DNA of 64,000 nucleotides from Lagopus muta. Its lineage: Eukaryota > Chordata > Aves > Galliformes > Phasianidae. Location: positions 10,726,001 to 10,790,000 of the forward strand of contig NC_064443.1 of assembly GCF_023343835.1 (NCBI RefSeq), given 5' to 3'. This document shows positions 13,001 to 21,600 of this stretch, piece after piece. The position numbers and the translations under genes are program-made. The notes below the pieces were generated by a model, which worked only from the letters and a program-made list of their open reading frames with translations, was not told where the DNA came from and did no database searches. The stretch's first letter is position 1; each line of letters starts with the position of its first letter.

Positions 13001-13412
13001 CTGACTTGGCAACTCCAGCATCACCATCGTCCTTCTTCCCAGCTGCAACTCCGGCTCTGCTCTTCTTTACGCTGGGTTTTTCCTCTACAAAATCACCTGC
13101 ATCGGAAAGAAAGACGTTTTCTTCGAGGACACGATCTCAGCCCTACGGATACCCGCAGCGATACCTCCGCAGGCTACAGCCTCCAGCCTCGGCCAGGCGG
13201 AACGGCGCCGTCCGTCACTGGTGGCTGCCGAGCTCTAGGCTGGTGGGCTGTCTGACACCCCCACCCTAGGCACAGAAGCCGGGCGTCCCGCACTCACCCT
13301 CCTCGCGTTCCTCCTCGCGTTCCTCCTCGCGTTCCCGCCGCGCTCCCGCCCCCCCCGGCCGCCTTTTGCCGGGAGGCTCCCGCACGACGGACGATTTGCG
13401 CTTCCTCGCCAT
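3890..13412 (-). CDS. XPC: XPC, xeroderma pigmentosum group C DNA-damage recognition protein (complete, 16 coding exons)
   Basis: XPC, with RAD23B and centrin-2, senses helix-distorting lesions and starts global-genome nucleotide excision repair by recruiting TFIIH. Sixteen exons join with matching phases and GT-AG borders into 2,874 nt, 957 residues plus TAA (human is about 940). Minus-strand exons, first to last: 13412-13298, 13096-12910, 12206-12082, 11793-11670, 11569-11485, 10990-10833, 10629-10509, 9344-9255, 8817-7882, 7403-7249, 7001-6920, 6520-6386, 5919-5750, 5422-5329, 4805-4716, 4096-3890. Domains: basic N-terminus; acidic TFIIH-p62 motif with W138; transglutaminase-like fold in two parts (about 175-335 and 550-635) split by a charged, probably disordered insert; BHD1-3 (about 648-850), with W711 matching human lesion-site W690; centrin helix (872-888); basic C-terminus. 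The start ATG has G at -3 and +4. It shares a divergent promoter with LSM3. Domain limits are from memory of the human protein. Confidence 0.97.
4716..4805 (-). CDS. XPC: XPC coding exon 15 (centrin-2 binding helix)
   Basis: It encodes residues 860-889 and contains [17 protein letters not shown], the amphipathic helix whose W, L and L side chains dock into centrin-2. It is exactly 90 nt and in phase 0 at both ends. Both splice sites are weak: the acceptor reads AAAAAG|AAG with an interrupted pyrimidine tract, and the donor is AAG|GTATTC. I chose this acceptor because the nearest upstream AG would break the frame. Confidence 0.9.
5329..5422 (-). CDS. XPC: XPC coding exon 14
   Basis: It encodes residues 828-859 ([22 protein letters not shown] to KKEKE), the end of the BHD3 region and a charged helix. 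The acceptor is TTCCTAG|T and the donor GAG|GTGAGA. Confidence 0.94.
5750..5919 (-). CDS. XPC: XPC coding exon 13 (BHD3)
   Basis: It encodes residues 772-828 ([30 protein letters not shown]), beta-hairpin domain 3, which inserts into the duplex opposite the lesion. The donor is GCAGT|GTATGT. Confidence 0.96.
6386..6520 (-). CDS. XPC: XPC coding exon 12 (BHD2)
   Basis: It encodes residues 727-771 ([29 protein letters not shown]), the rest of beta-hairpin domain 2 and the link to BHD3. It is 135 nt, phase 0 to phase 0. The acceptor is TTGCACAG|AT and the donor AAG|GTAGCC. Confidence 0.95.
6920..7001 (-). CDS. XPC: XPC coding exon 11 (BHD2 start)
   Basis: It encodes residues 699-726 ([25 protein letters not shown]). 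W711 aligns with human W690, whose change to serine causes XP-C disease. The acceptor is TTTTTAG|AGAC and the donor AAA|GTAAGA. Confidence 0.96.
7249..7403 (-). CDS. XPC: XPC coding exon 10 (BHD1)
   Basis: It encodes residues 648-699, including [19 protein letters not shown] and [15 protein letters not shown], the conserved beta-hairpin domain 1 that contacts undamaged DNA beside the lesion. The acceptor is TTTCAG|GT and the donor CGAG|GTGAGT. Confidence 0.96.
7882..8817 (-). CDS. XPC: XPC coding exon 9 (large exon)
   Basis: This 936-nt exon encodes residues 336-647. Residues 336-548 are rich in K, E, S and D with acidic clusters ([15 protein letters not shown]) and are probably disordered. 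From about 550 ([28 protein letters not shown]) the second half of the transglutaminase-like domain follows and leads into BHD1. Vertebrate XPC genes also have one dominant large exon here. Phase is 0 at both ends. Confidence 0.97.
9255..9344 (-). CDS. XPC: XPC coding exon 8
   Basis: It encodes residues 306-335 ([19 protein letters not shown]), the hydrophobic helix that closes the first half of the transglutaminase-like domain. It is 90 nt with phase 0 at both ends. The acceptor is TTTTGCAG|AT. Confidence 0.95.
10509..10629 (-). CDS. XPC: XPC coding exon 7
   Basis: It encodes about residues 265-305 ([29 protein letters not shown]), the continuation of the first half of the transglutaminase-like domain. 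The donor is CAT|GTAAGT, near consensus. Confidence 0.96.
10833..10990 (-). CDS. XPC: XPC coding exon 6
   Basis: It encodes about residues 213-265 ([34 protein letters not shown]), a strongly conserved stretch of the transglutaminase-like domain. The last codon (W) is split with exon 7. The acceptor is TCTCAG|GT and the donor AATG|GTAATA. Confidence 0.96.
11485..11569 (-). CDS. XPC: XPC coding exon 5
   Basis: It encodes about residues 184-212 ([14 protein letters not shown] to REDTHK), part of the N-terminal half of the transglutaminase-like domain. The acceptor is TTTCAG|AGAG and the donor AAG|GTATTG. Confidence 0.92.
11670..11793 (-). CDS. XPC: XPC coding exon 4
   Basis: It encodes about residues 143-184. 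The motif [14 protein letters not shown] is a clear XPC hallmark at the start of the transglutaminase-like fold. The donor is AGAAG|GTGAAA. Phase 2 out fits exon 5 only when the first of its three closely spaced acceptor AGs is used. Confidence 0.92.
12082..12206 (-). CDS. XPC: XPC coding exon 3 (acidic TFIIH-binding motif)
   Basis: It encodes about residues 101-143 and ends in a D/E-rich run with a central tryptophan ([10 protein letters not shown]138). In human XPC the equivalent acidic segment around W133 binds the PH domain of TFIIH p62. The acceptor is TTTTAATAG|T and the donor GAGG|GTAACA. Confidence 0.9.
12910..13096 (-). CDS. XPC: XPC coding exon 2
   Basis: It encodes about residues 39-101, lysine-rich and hydrophilic ([23 protein letters not shown]), a probably disordered segment with nuclear-localisation character. 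The acceptor is GATGCAG|GT and the donor CAG|GTGAGC. Phases 1 in and 2 out fit both neighbours. Confidence 0.88.
13298..13412 (-). CDS. XPC: XPC coding exon 1
   Basis: It encodes residues 1-38 plus one base of codon 39, starting [10 protein letters not shown]. The tail is a run of EREE repeats made by three near-identical 12-bp units. The donor is GAGGAGG|GTGAGT, a strong site. The exon sits inside the CpG island. Confidence 0.93.
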
Positions 13413-13496
13413 AGCGGCGAGCAGCCCCGCCCCCCTCGGAGGGGAAGAGGCCGGGCCATAAAGTCTCGCGAGAGAGAGCGGGAAGCGGTTTGAAAG
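13413..13496. promoter_or_regulatory. divergent XPC/LSM3 core promoter
   Basis: Only 84 bp separate the two ATGs, so both 5' UTRs and the transcription start sites must lie in or next to this interval. It contains a GC box (CCCCGCCCCCC, 13425-13435) and a perfect TCTCGCGAGA palindrome (13464-13473). There is no convincing TATA box. Confidence 0.85.
13464..13473. promoter_or_regulatory. TCTCGCGAGA palindromic promoter element (BANP-type)
   Basis: This is a perfect 10-bp palindrome containing two CpGs, 24 bp upstream of the LSM3 ATG. The motif is well known in CpG-island promoters of essential genes and is bound by BANP when unmethylated. Binding here is inferred. Confidence 0.75.
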
Positions 13497-13503
13497 ATGG
13501 CGG
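13493..13503 (+). promoter_or_regulatory. YY1/TISU-like element at the LSM3 start codon
   Basis: The sequence AAAGATGGCGG surrounds the LSM3 ATG. It matches the YY1 core (AAGATGGCGG) and ten of the twelve positions of the TISU translation-initiator consensus (SAASATGGCGGC). TISU drives initiation on very short 5' UTRs, which fits the tight head-to-head spacing. Confidence 0.6.
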
Positions 13504-13517
13504 ACGAGGTGGATCAG
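13497..13517 (+). CDS. LSM3: LSM3 coding exon 1
   Basis: Seven codons (MADEVDQ) end at a CAG|GTGAGC donor. The ATG context is AAAGATGG. Confidence 0.96.
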
Positions 13518-15310
13518 GTGAGCGGATCTGCGCTTCTTTCCGGGCGAGTGGCGCCGCTGCGGCCGGCCCGGTGGCGTGGTGAGGCGGCGGGGGTCTGAGG
13601 AGAGGGCGGGCGCCGCGTCTGTGTGCCTTCGTTCTGCCGTGCGGGTTGTCTGCTTCTGTGTGGATGCCGGGATTTGAGGGAGCGTTTCAGAACGCCTGCT
13701 CGCAGAATGGGCAGTGAAGGAGTTGGCGGGCCGCTCCTGTGTGAATAACTCCGATTGTTTCGGTTTTGTTTGCAGCAACAAACAACAAATACCGTCGAGG
13801 AGCCCCTCGATCTCATCAGGCTCAGTCTGGATGAGCGCATCTACGTGAAGATGAGGAATGACAGAGAGCTCAGAGGCAGGCTGCACGTGAGTACTGATGC
13901 CCTGTTATTACAGCCATCTGCTGTGCAGTGCAGTGTGCTCAGCAGCGATGCTTGGTTTGTGCAGTGCTCTGCCAGAGGTTCTGAAGGTGCATTTGTTTTT
14001 CCTTGTCATCTTCTAAATTCCAAGTGATTTGTTCCTCTGGTTTTGGCTTCTGTTTCCATGCCTGCGAAATAAGCAGTAATGATGCAGGCATCCTCTTGTA
14101 AGGGGCTCTCAGCTCTATTAAGAGGGAAATGTGTTTATCACACAGCTATCTTGTAGGGCAGACCCAGTGACTCTGTGCTCTGTGCTTAACTGGGTTTTCT
14201 CCAAACTTCATTTGTTTTGTGTCTCCTTTTGAGAGTGATGTGTCTCCTAGTGGGACAAACTTTTGTGTCATCCTTCTGGACTATGGTACTGTGCTGAGGA
14301 AGAGAACCAGTTTCCCATGTGTTAACTGGGCCTCAAATTCATTTGGGAACACAAAGGTGAGGACAGATCTGTGATGCACTGGCATAATTCCTAACTTCCT
14401 TTTGTAGGGTGTTTGGAACATGTGCTTAATTAAAATTTTTGTACTGTTGTTTGAGTTACAGCTTTCATAGCTGTAAACAATCAATCCCAGAAAACTGGGC
14501 TGATAGCAAAGAACATGTAGTTGGATTAATGGATAATGACAAGAATAAGCTTGTCCACCTCTGAGAGTTTGTGCGTGTGCTCCAGAAGGAGAGTTTCAGT
14601 GAATATAAAAGCCTTACTTATGCTGTGGAGTACTGTACTGTCTGTTGGCCTTTGTAGTTGAACTTACAGCTAACTGATATATCACGCTCACACATATGAT
14701 ACATTTTGGCCCAAATCAGATTAAAATAATTTTGTTTGTCTTGTTAAAATTATGGTTTTAATGAGTTTGTGCTTGAATTTTGGAAGAAGTAATAAACTTT
14801 GTTCTTACAGGCATATGATCAGCACTTAAATATGATTCTGGGTGATGTGGAAGAAACTGTAACAACAATAGAGATTGATGAAGAAACATATGAAGAGATT
14901 TATAAAGTAAGGACTTCAGTGTCTTTATCTCCATAGAAAACCTCTCTTAAGCAAGATTGTCATGTAGTCAAAATAATGTATTGATAACTGCACCTTTTGG
15001 GCTAAGATCTAGCAGATGTTTCAGGCAAATTGTTATGAAAGCACAAAGGACATCCAGGTGCTTGTTGATTTTGATATCTTCAGCAGAACAGGAAGTTGCA
15101 TGTTTGACCTTACTTGTGTTGGAAGATGCTTCTGGTGTCTTGTTAGGATTGAATTTTGTCACGTGCTTAGCAGATGTGTTCTGTATACTGCTCCTTTGTA
15201 AATGTAATCTTTTCTTTGCTTCTTCATAGTCTACCAAAAGGAATATTCCGATGCTCTTTGTCAGAGGTGACGGCGTTGTGCTTGTAGCTCCCCCACTGAG
15301 GGTTGGCTGA
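13497..15310 (+). CDS. LSM3: LSM3, U6 snRNA-associated Sm-like protein 3 (complete, 4 exons)
   Basis: LSM3 is a subunit of two heteroheptameric rings: nuclear Lsm2-8, which binds the U-rich 3' end of U6 snRNA in splicing, and cytoplasmic Lsm1-7, which promotes decapping in 5'-3' mRNA decay. Exons 13497-13517, 13776-13886, 14811-14906 and 15230-15310 join, all in phase 0, into 309 nt encoding 102 residues, the same length as human LSM3. The Sm1 motif spans about residues 22-58 with G41, D47 and N51. The Sm2 motif lies at about 84-97 with R88-G89-D90. From memory the protein differs from the human sequence only at residue 4 (E for D). Every intron is GT-AG. It is divergently transcribed from XPC. 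Confidence 0.98.
13776..13886 (+). CDS. LSM3: LSM3 coding exon 2
   Basis: It encodes residues 8-44 ([18 protein letters not shown] through RELRGRLH) and most of Sm1. The acceptor is TTTGCAG|CA and the donor CAC|GTGAGT. Confidence 0.98.
14811..14906 (+). CDS. LSM3: LSM3 coding exon 3
   Basis: It encodes residues 45-76 ([27 protein letters not shown]), the end of Sm1 and the variable linker. The acceptor is TCTTACAG|GC and the donor AAA|GTAAGG. Confidence 0.98.
15230..15310 (+). CDS. LSM3: LSM3 coding exon 4
   Basis: It encodes residues 77-102 ([17 protein letters not shown] to PLRVG) and TGA, and contains the Sm2 motif. The acceptor is TTCATAG|TC. Confidence 0.98.
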   Translation, partial: STKRNIPMLFVRGDGVVLVAPPLRVG

Positions 15311-15620
15311 AGCAACCAAGGATTGAACCTTCTTGGAAGGTTTCAGGCTCTTGGACAGTTTGTTTTGATCATGTCTCAAAATTGTGTACACATTTTTATA
15401 GAATGTTTTTGCCAGTTCTTTGTGGAAGAGGAATGAGTTTTTCTTGCAGAAAGTACTTGTCAGCTGAAGCAGTGTAAGAACAACCTCATTTGCCCTGAAT
15501 TACTGTAACTGCTGTAAATGAGCTGTGTGTGACATAAGTAAAAGAACCCTGTATTTTTCAATATTGGGAATAGCAGTGTCTTTTTTTGTTTTAAATAAAT
15601 TTGGTTTATCTTTCAGATTT
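15311..15620 (+). other. LSM3: LSM3 3' UTR (inferred extent)
   Basis: About 300 nt of non-coding sequence follow the stop and end after the AATAAA at 15594-15599. Downstream T/G-rich sequence (GATGTGTTATGTTTTTGTTG) supports cleavage near 15615-15620. Confidence 0.75.
15594..15599 (+). terminator. polyadenylation signal of LSM3
   Basis: A canonical AATAAA lies in the sequence TTTTAAATAAATTTGG, with a U/GU-rich downstream element about 30 nt later. This gives a compact mRNA of the size expected for LSM3. Confidence 0.75.
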
Positions 15621-18600
15621 GATGTGTTATGTTTTTGTTGAAAAGGCATATAGTGCTAATGCTATATTAAGGTGTGGTAGGTGGCTTCACTTCCTGAGAA
15701 AGCAGTGACTGGTGTGTTGCTTTGATTTTTATCCTTACTAAAGCTTTGCAGATTGATGTTTTGGAGGAGGGCAACACTGTCAGTCTATGGTGCACCGATT
15801 TATAGCTTTTCTGGTGGTAAAATTCTGTAAACTTATCCTTGTAGGAGGGAAACTGTGTGTGTCCTACTTCAAGTACATAAAGAGAATAGAATTCTTAGAG
15901 TGTTCTCAGATACTTCTATTGCAGCTTTGTTAGCAGAGCGATGCTCAGCAACACCATGAGTAGGAAACAAATGGAGTTGCCTATTGTGTGCATTCATTTG
16001 CCACCTTCTGTAGCTGGTTTCAGTTCTTGAATGCATTAAATTCTGTAGAATGCCGAAGATGCTTCCTGGTTATCAGGGGTGCACAAAACCCTGCACACTG
16101 TTGTTTTTTTTTTTAATATGTAGTTTCTCAGGCCTTCTCTACTTGCAGTTAATTCATGTGGGGGGGAAAAATGACTTCAATGTTTTACCTGTATGGAATG
16201 TTTTACAAGTATGTGTGCAAGGCACACTACAGACATAGGTCCACTCAAGGGCATTTCTTGACGTACCTTGACGCACGGCTTTATGAACTTGCCTGGGTTC
16301 TTAGACATGTTCTGTACAATCATCAAAAGCAGCTTCCTTTGACACTGTCCTACAGTTAAAATTTTTCCTATCCTATGATGCCTAACCTATGGCAAGGGTG
16401 AGAAATGCAAGGTGGAACTTTTTAAAGCAATAACTTATTTTGGCAATAAAATAGGTATCCTTCAAACTTGAATGTATACGTTATACTCTGAAATGAGTAG
16501 GGACTTCAAGAAGAAAACCCACAAAACAACCTCTGGCCTCTAGGTGTCCTTTGTTCTCAAAGTGCCCTCTAGCATTGGGATAGGAGTGATACCTGAAGCT
16601 GAAACTGAAGCTATTGCTGATAATTAGTGTTAATAGTGATTACAGTCTTTTGAATATTTTATCACATGCGTATTCTTTGCACTGCATTCTAGAACTGCAA
16701 GAATTTGTAACCTTAAAGCTGTTCATGAGGCTATTTTCACATATAGATATCTTGTGTGCAAAAGAAATTATCTGTACGACTGCTATTTGAATGAAGAGTG
16801 GGTTTTGCAGTCTTGTGAGTAGACATCCCTCATCATACTACCCTGGATTTAAGTTGGTCGAGGCTAAATACAGCTGTTGTGTGTGATCCATGTGTGCCAT
16901 CTCTGCAGGGATTGGTGGAGCTGGGAAACCACCTGTGGAATTCCTCCATGGACTCAATGTTTCGATTTAGCCCACACAGGACGCTAGGTGGTGGTGTGTC
17001 CTCAAATTTAAGCTGGGTTGGCTTTGCTTGGTTTTGATGTATGTAGCCTGTGTCAACAGGCCCTCTGGTTGTGCAATTAGTCATTTGCTTTTAATTAGGA
17101 TGGCACTTGCTGACAGTTTTAAATTAACTCTGCTGCTCACTCATAAGTCAAAATAAAAGTTTGTTTGGATGTTTATGCAGACACAGAACAAGCCTGCAGA
17201 AGGGTTAAGTAAAACAGTATGTGTGCCTTGCATTGTGAAATTGTAAAATGCTTGAACTCCAGGATAGTAGCATTAGCTGAAGGTGTACACCATTCAGAAT
17301 AAGCTCTGGTTTAACCACTTTGCTGCTGAGCACTGCCTGAGATGAGCAGCACACTGCTGTGTGTGATACACAAAGCTGCTTCTACAGCCACTGATTCAAG
17401 TGCCAGTTGTATGGCTGCCCAGGAACTTCATGGGGAAACTTCATGCTATTAAAATTCTGCAGAGAAAGTCTCTGAATGTACGTACATTAAACTTTTGAGG
17501 TAAAGGATCGCATTTTATTTCTTGTCTATTTCTCTGCTTTCTTCTTGAACCCAGGTAAATTTATTTTGTTCCAGTCTACATAAACTCTAGCAAGACAGAG
17601 TTTTGTTCTACTTCCTGCAGGCTTTTTCATGCTGTGCATATCTGCTTTTTATGTTTTCTATTCTGTTCCTGTTTGCCCCTCACAGGACAAGTCCAGGATT
17701 TGGTTTATGGGTTACAGCATGCCTTGGGGCTGTGAAAGTATTGATCATATTGGGATCTGTGCAACAACGCTGTCTTCTCTTGCTGTTTGTGATGCTTGCT
17801 GTGTAGGCAAAAATACATAGATTAGAAATCTATAATTTGAAATATTTGAGAGAATGGAGTTTATAATCCCACAGAGTTGTTATTAGAACTGGAGCACTGG
17901 GAGGGGAGCATGGTTCAGTGCAATATGACAAATGCTCTGCATTGTTTTTTGGGCTGATGATGACAAGTACAGAAAATCCCATCAGGCTAATTTAAGGCTT
18001 AAGGCATTCATGCCAAGATCATTGATGGGCTGAATACATCATTACTGAGGGTGTAGGACTCCCATGTTTCTAAACAGGAAGCTGCTTTCATATACTAAAC
18101 AAAAAGAATGGAAAAGAAAAATAGAAAGTTCTACAGAAAATTGAAGCATAGTGTCTAAGCCAGACTTATTGGGGGGAAAAGAATGGGTGGAAGGAAGAGA
18201 ATGGATGATGTGGGTTGGAGCGGAAAACAAGAACCACTGACGGAAAAAGATGTAGTCAGAAAGAGCTTATGAGTGATTTTTTTCATTGTTACCCAAATTA
18301 GTTTGAATGGAGGAGAGGCCCACTCCCAAATTTTGGAAACTTAGGCCAAAAAGCTTATTTAGTTTTACAATGGTGTTTGATTGGTTTATGATGTGACTGC
18401 CTGCAACAGCAAGGGACTAGGCCTGCCGGCTGGCTGTGTGGGTAGATAGAAGCATTGCAGAAGACCTCTAGAGGCTCCTATCTAAAGGAGGTCTTGGTGC
18501 TGCAGCCAAAGTCCTGCTACTTTCTCACAGCTCTTGCAAAGACAGCTTATACTTGTTGGTAAGGAAGCTGCACAATTCTTTTCTAGCAATGGTACTGTTA

Positions 18601-21600
18601 ATTAAATGATTCATTGTCTGTTTGCTGCCTAATAGAACTCAATTCTGCTATGATAAATATTCATCTCTTCTTACCTAATCTGCAAAACTGTTGAACAGTA
18701 AAACGTCTCAATGTACATAATTGTCATCTGTGTATGTCAGTGAGGCCTATCACACTAATTAGTGCAAAATGCCATCTAAAATGTTGAGTAAAGAAGTCAG
18801 GCAATCCCTTCCCCAATCTGTCCCATGGAAATCATAAAAAAGAAAAATACTCATGGAAGAGAGTTCTGAAAAAAAGAAATTGCTGCTCTAAATCTAGAGT
18901 TAAAACGTGTAGAATATGGTGTTGTCATAATTGAACACATTACTGAACTCCTCCAGAGCTGTCAAAGTTCATTGATAGGGAAAAAAAATGTAAGCCAAGT
19001 AAAGGATGCTCTAAGGCTGTATTTCTTTGTTACCTTTGCAGTGAAAGACTGCAGCTTGGCTGTTGTCACATAATTGCTCTAAGTAGTCATTTTGTGCTGT
19101 AAGGTGAGCAGGTGAGGTAGTCCTAATAACTTCTGTAGCAGGTAGTTGTTCATTCATTGTGTGCTGCAGGTGGTGTGGGAAAGCAATGTGCCATTATGTT
19201 TTGTGACACTTACAGGTAGTACTTTCTAGTAAAGCATTTGCCTTCCCTTTTTTGCCCAGAAGTTGCCTTCTGGTGGTTAGCAGAAAGTCTGACGAAGAAA
19301 TGAGTTGTTAACAGGTAACATGAGAGAGCTAATTTGATTTGTCCTACATTTGTAATGCATTCCTCCCAGCTAAATTCTTGTGGGCTGAGGTGCTGCTTAC
19401 ACAAGGCCAGAGATACAAAGCTTTGTTGCTGCCCAGGAGAACTCACTGTAGTCAGACTGGATACGATTTTATACATCTTCATACCAAATCCTCCAATAAT
19501 TACTATGGCCTGTTGGCATAATTCAAATATTCAGGCTGTTCTTTCTGTATTAAGGCTGTCCTATACATAAAGCACAGTCCTCAATCAAGTAACAGACTTC
19601 ACTCATGTTTAAATCTTAAGCCTTTAGTACGTGTCTCCCACTCACTGTCTGAAAATCAGCCTGAAACCAGCTTTGCTATGTGCGTGCTTCCAGATTCACA
19701 GCATACTACGGGTAATGCAAGAGATGCTTGTCCAATGTTCTCAGTCCTGGAGCCAGTTGTCATAGCTATTTTTTCTTAAGGCAGCGATGTTTATACAATG
19801 ATTTTCCCCTCTCGTGTACAGTTTCATGAGCTATGGAGAAATATTTTACATACAGTGTTTCAAGTGTTGACTATGAAGTTTACCATGCGACATTCCAGTA
19901 CTTCTGTTTTTCTCTTGGCTTTCTGTTGCCCTTAGGAGGATCACACTGTTCCCTTTTTACAAAGGACTCTGACATGTCTGGAATGGAGCTTCCTGGACAG
20001 GCAGTTCTCTGTGGTACTGGTCTTGATGCACAGCTCTGAAAAGAGACAGCACTGTTCTTTCAAATGAGCACTGCTGCACAGAGTACATAATCAGTCAGAC
20101 AAAAAGTAACAGCATCACTCTTATAGACAGATCTGCTGGTTCTGGATCCAGTATCTCTTCTACTGTCTGGAATAGTTTCCTTTTTTTGAAAGAAATGCAA
20201 GCCATCCACCTGATTCAATATAAGTGACTGATCGCAAACAAGCCGTGTCTAAGAAAGTAAGCAAACACTGACCTCATCTCCCTGGCATTTTCCCCGTTTG
20301 TAGCCTACAGCAAGTTATGTTATTTGTCAGCTTCCAGAATATACTCCAATATGTCTGCTTGTAACTGATGGGAGTTTTTTTTACCTCTTCAAACTGCAGC
20401 TGTAGTTTTGATCTGATGGTAATCTCAACGTACTAGCGAGAGAAATGTCAGGCACGTGACTTATGTCACGTTCATGGTGACCTAATGTAAGTAGGGTACT
20501 GATCTACCATAGTGTTTGAGAGAAATTACTTTCTCCTCTGAATCTGATATCACAGTGGAGATCAGCTAGGAGACCTATTTGAAAGATCCTAAAATTCATC
20601 TAAACACGTGACTTCTTCTAAAAGAAGACCCAATTGAAATTTGAGATTAATGTTCAGTAGTTGTTTTTGCCTTATTTCATCAGAAGCTATTTACCCATGT
20701 CTTATATAACAGAATTATGAGACTCCTATATAGAAAGATTGTAAACAGAGCATGAAAATATATGATGTAAATGGCCAATTTGCCTTGAGCGTTTTCTTCT
20801 CTTCCGCCGGGCCCTGTTGCATAACTGTTCCCTTCAGTCTGCCTCGTGTGTTTATGAGCTGGATGGTTACGTGATGAACTAATCAGTATGTTTTCTGCTT
20901 CCAAGGACTAGTCATTTCTGGAGAAATTTAGAGGTCTCTGCATGTAGTAAGAACATTCAGTGTAGCTAGGGTTAATTTCCATAGGGTTGCTTCCAGAGAT
21001 CTCTCCAAATAAATACTCTATATTAGTGGTTTTATGTCTGTTGAAAATCAAGTGCAGGGCAAGAGTTTCTGCTTTCTCCTTTTTTATCTGTCCTGCCATT
21101 CTAAGGAGTCATGTAGGATGGTAACTAGTCCTTGGTGTGTGTCTAAGAGCAGCAGAAGTGATTAGTGCAGGACATGCTGACCTTGAGCTAGGTTCTTTTT
21201 GTTTTTACATTGATTATTAATTGCCTTGTAACCCGACAACACCCTTTGTTTCAGACAGAAAGCCAAGCCATTGTAGGAATGCAATAGCAAGAGAAGGAGG
21301 AATGCTTCATTCATAAATCTGAGAGCATTTACAAAGGAGGCTGTAAATTATTATCTAATTTATCTTTCATCTGAAGAAGAGAAAGAAAGGCATTGCAATT
21401 AACATTTTGTTCAAGATTGCATGCTGAGACAGTGGCAGAGCTTCAAGTACAGTACACTGCTGTCCTCTGTAGAAGGTCTCAAATCCTGTAGCCCAGGCTG
21501 CCCCTACGCTGAGTACATGGATCATTGTTTCTGCTTTTATACTGCTAATGTGGAAGATGTTGGTGTACAGAGAGTTTGTGATACACTGAAAGTGGTATTG

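Larger units (their letters stand above)
13040..13660. promoter_or_regulatory. CpG island spanning the XPC and LSM3 first exons
   Basis: GC content and CpG density rise abruptly here and fall away on both sides (for example GCGAGCAGCCCCGCCC and GAGGCGGCGGGGG). The island covers XPC exon 1, the intergenic 84 bp, LSM3 exon 1 and the start of LSM3 intron 1, as expected for a housekeeping divergent promoter. The limits are by eye. Confidence 0.85.

Noticed and set aside
13457..13463. CATAAAG considered as a TATA box for LSM3
   Set aside because: It is a poor match, and the promoter is a CpG-island type where TATA boxes are uncommon. Its position just before TCTCGCGAGA is probably incidental.
13266..13886. 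206-codon minus-strand open frame extending upstream of the XPC ATG through LSM3 exons 1-2
   Set aside because: The part upstream of 13412 is the antisense of LSM3 and the promoter. XPC homology begins at the MARKRKSS start, which has a good initiation context.
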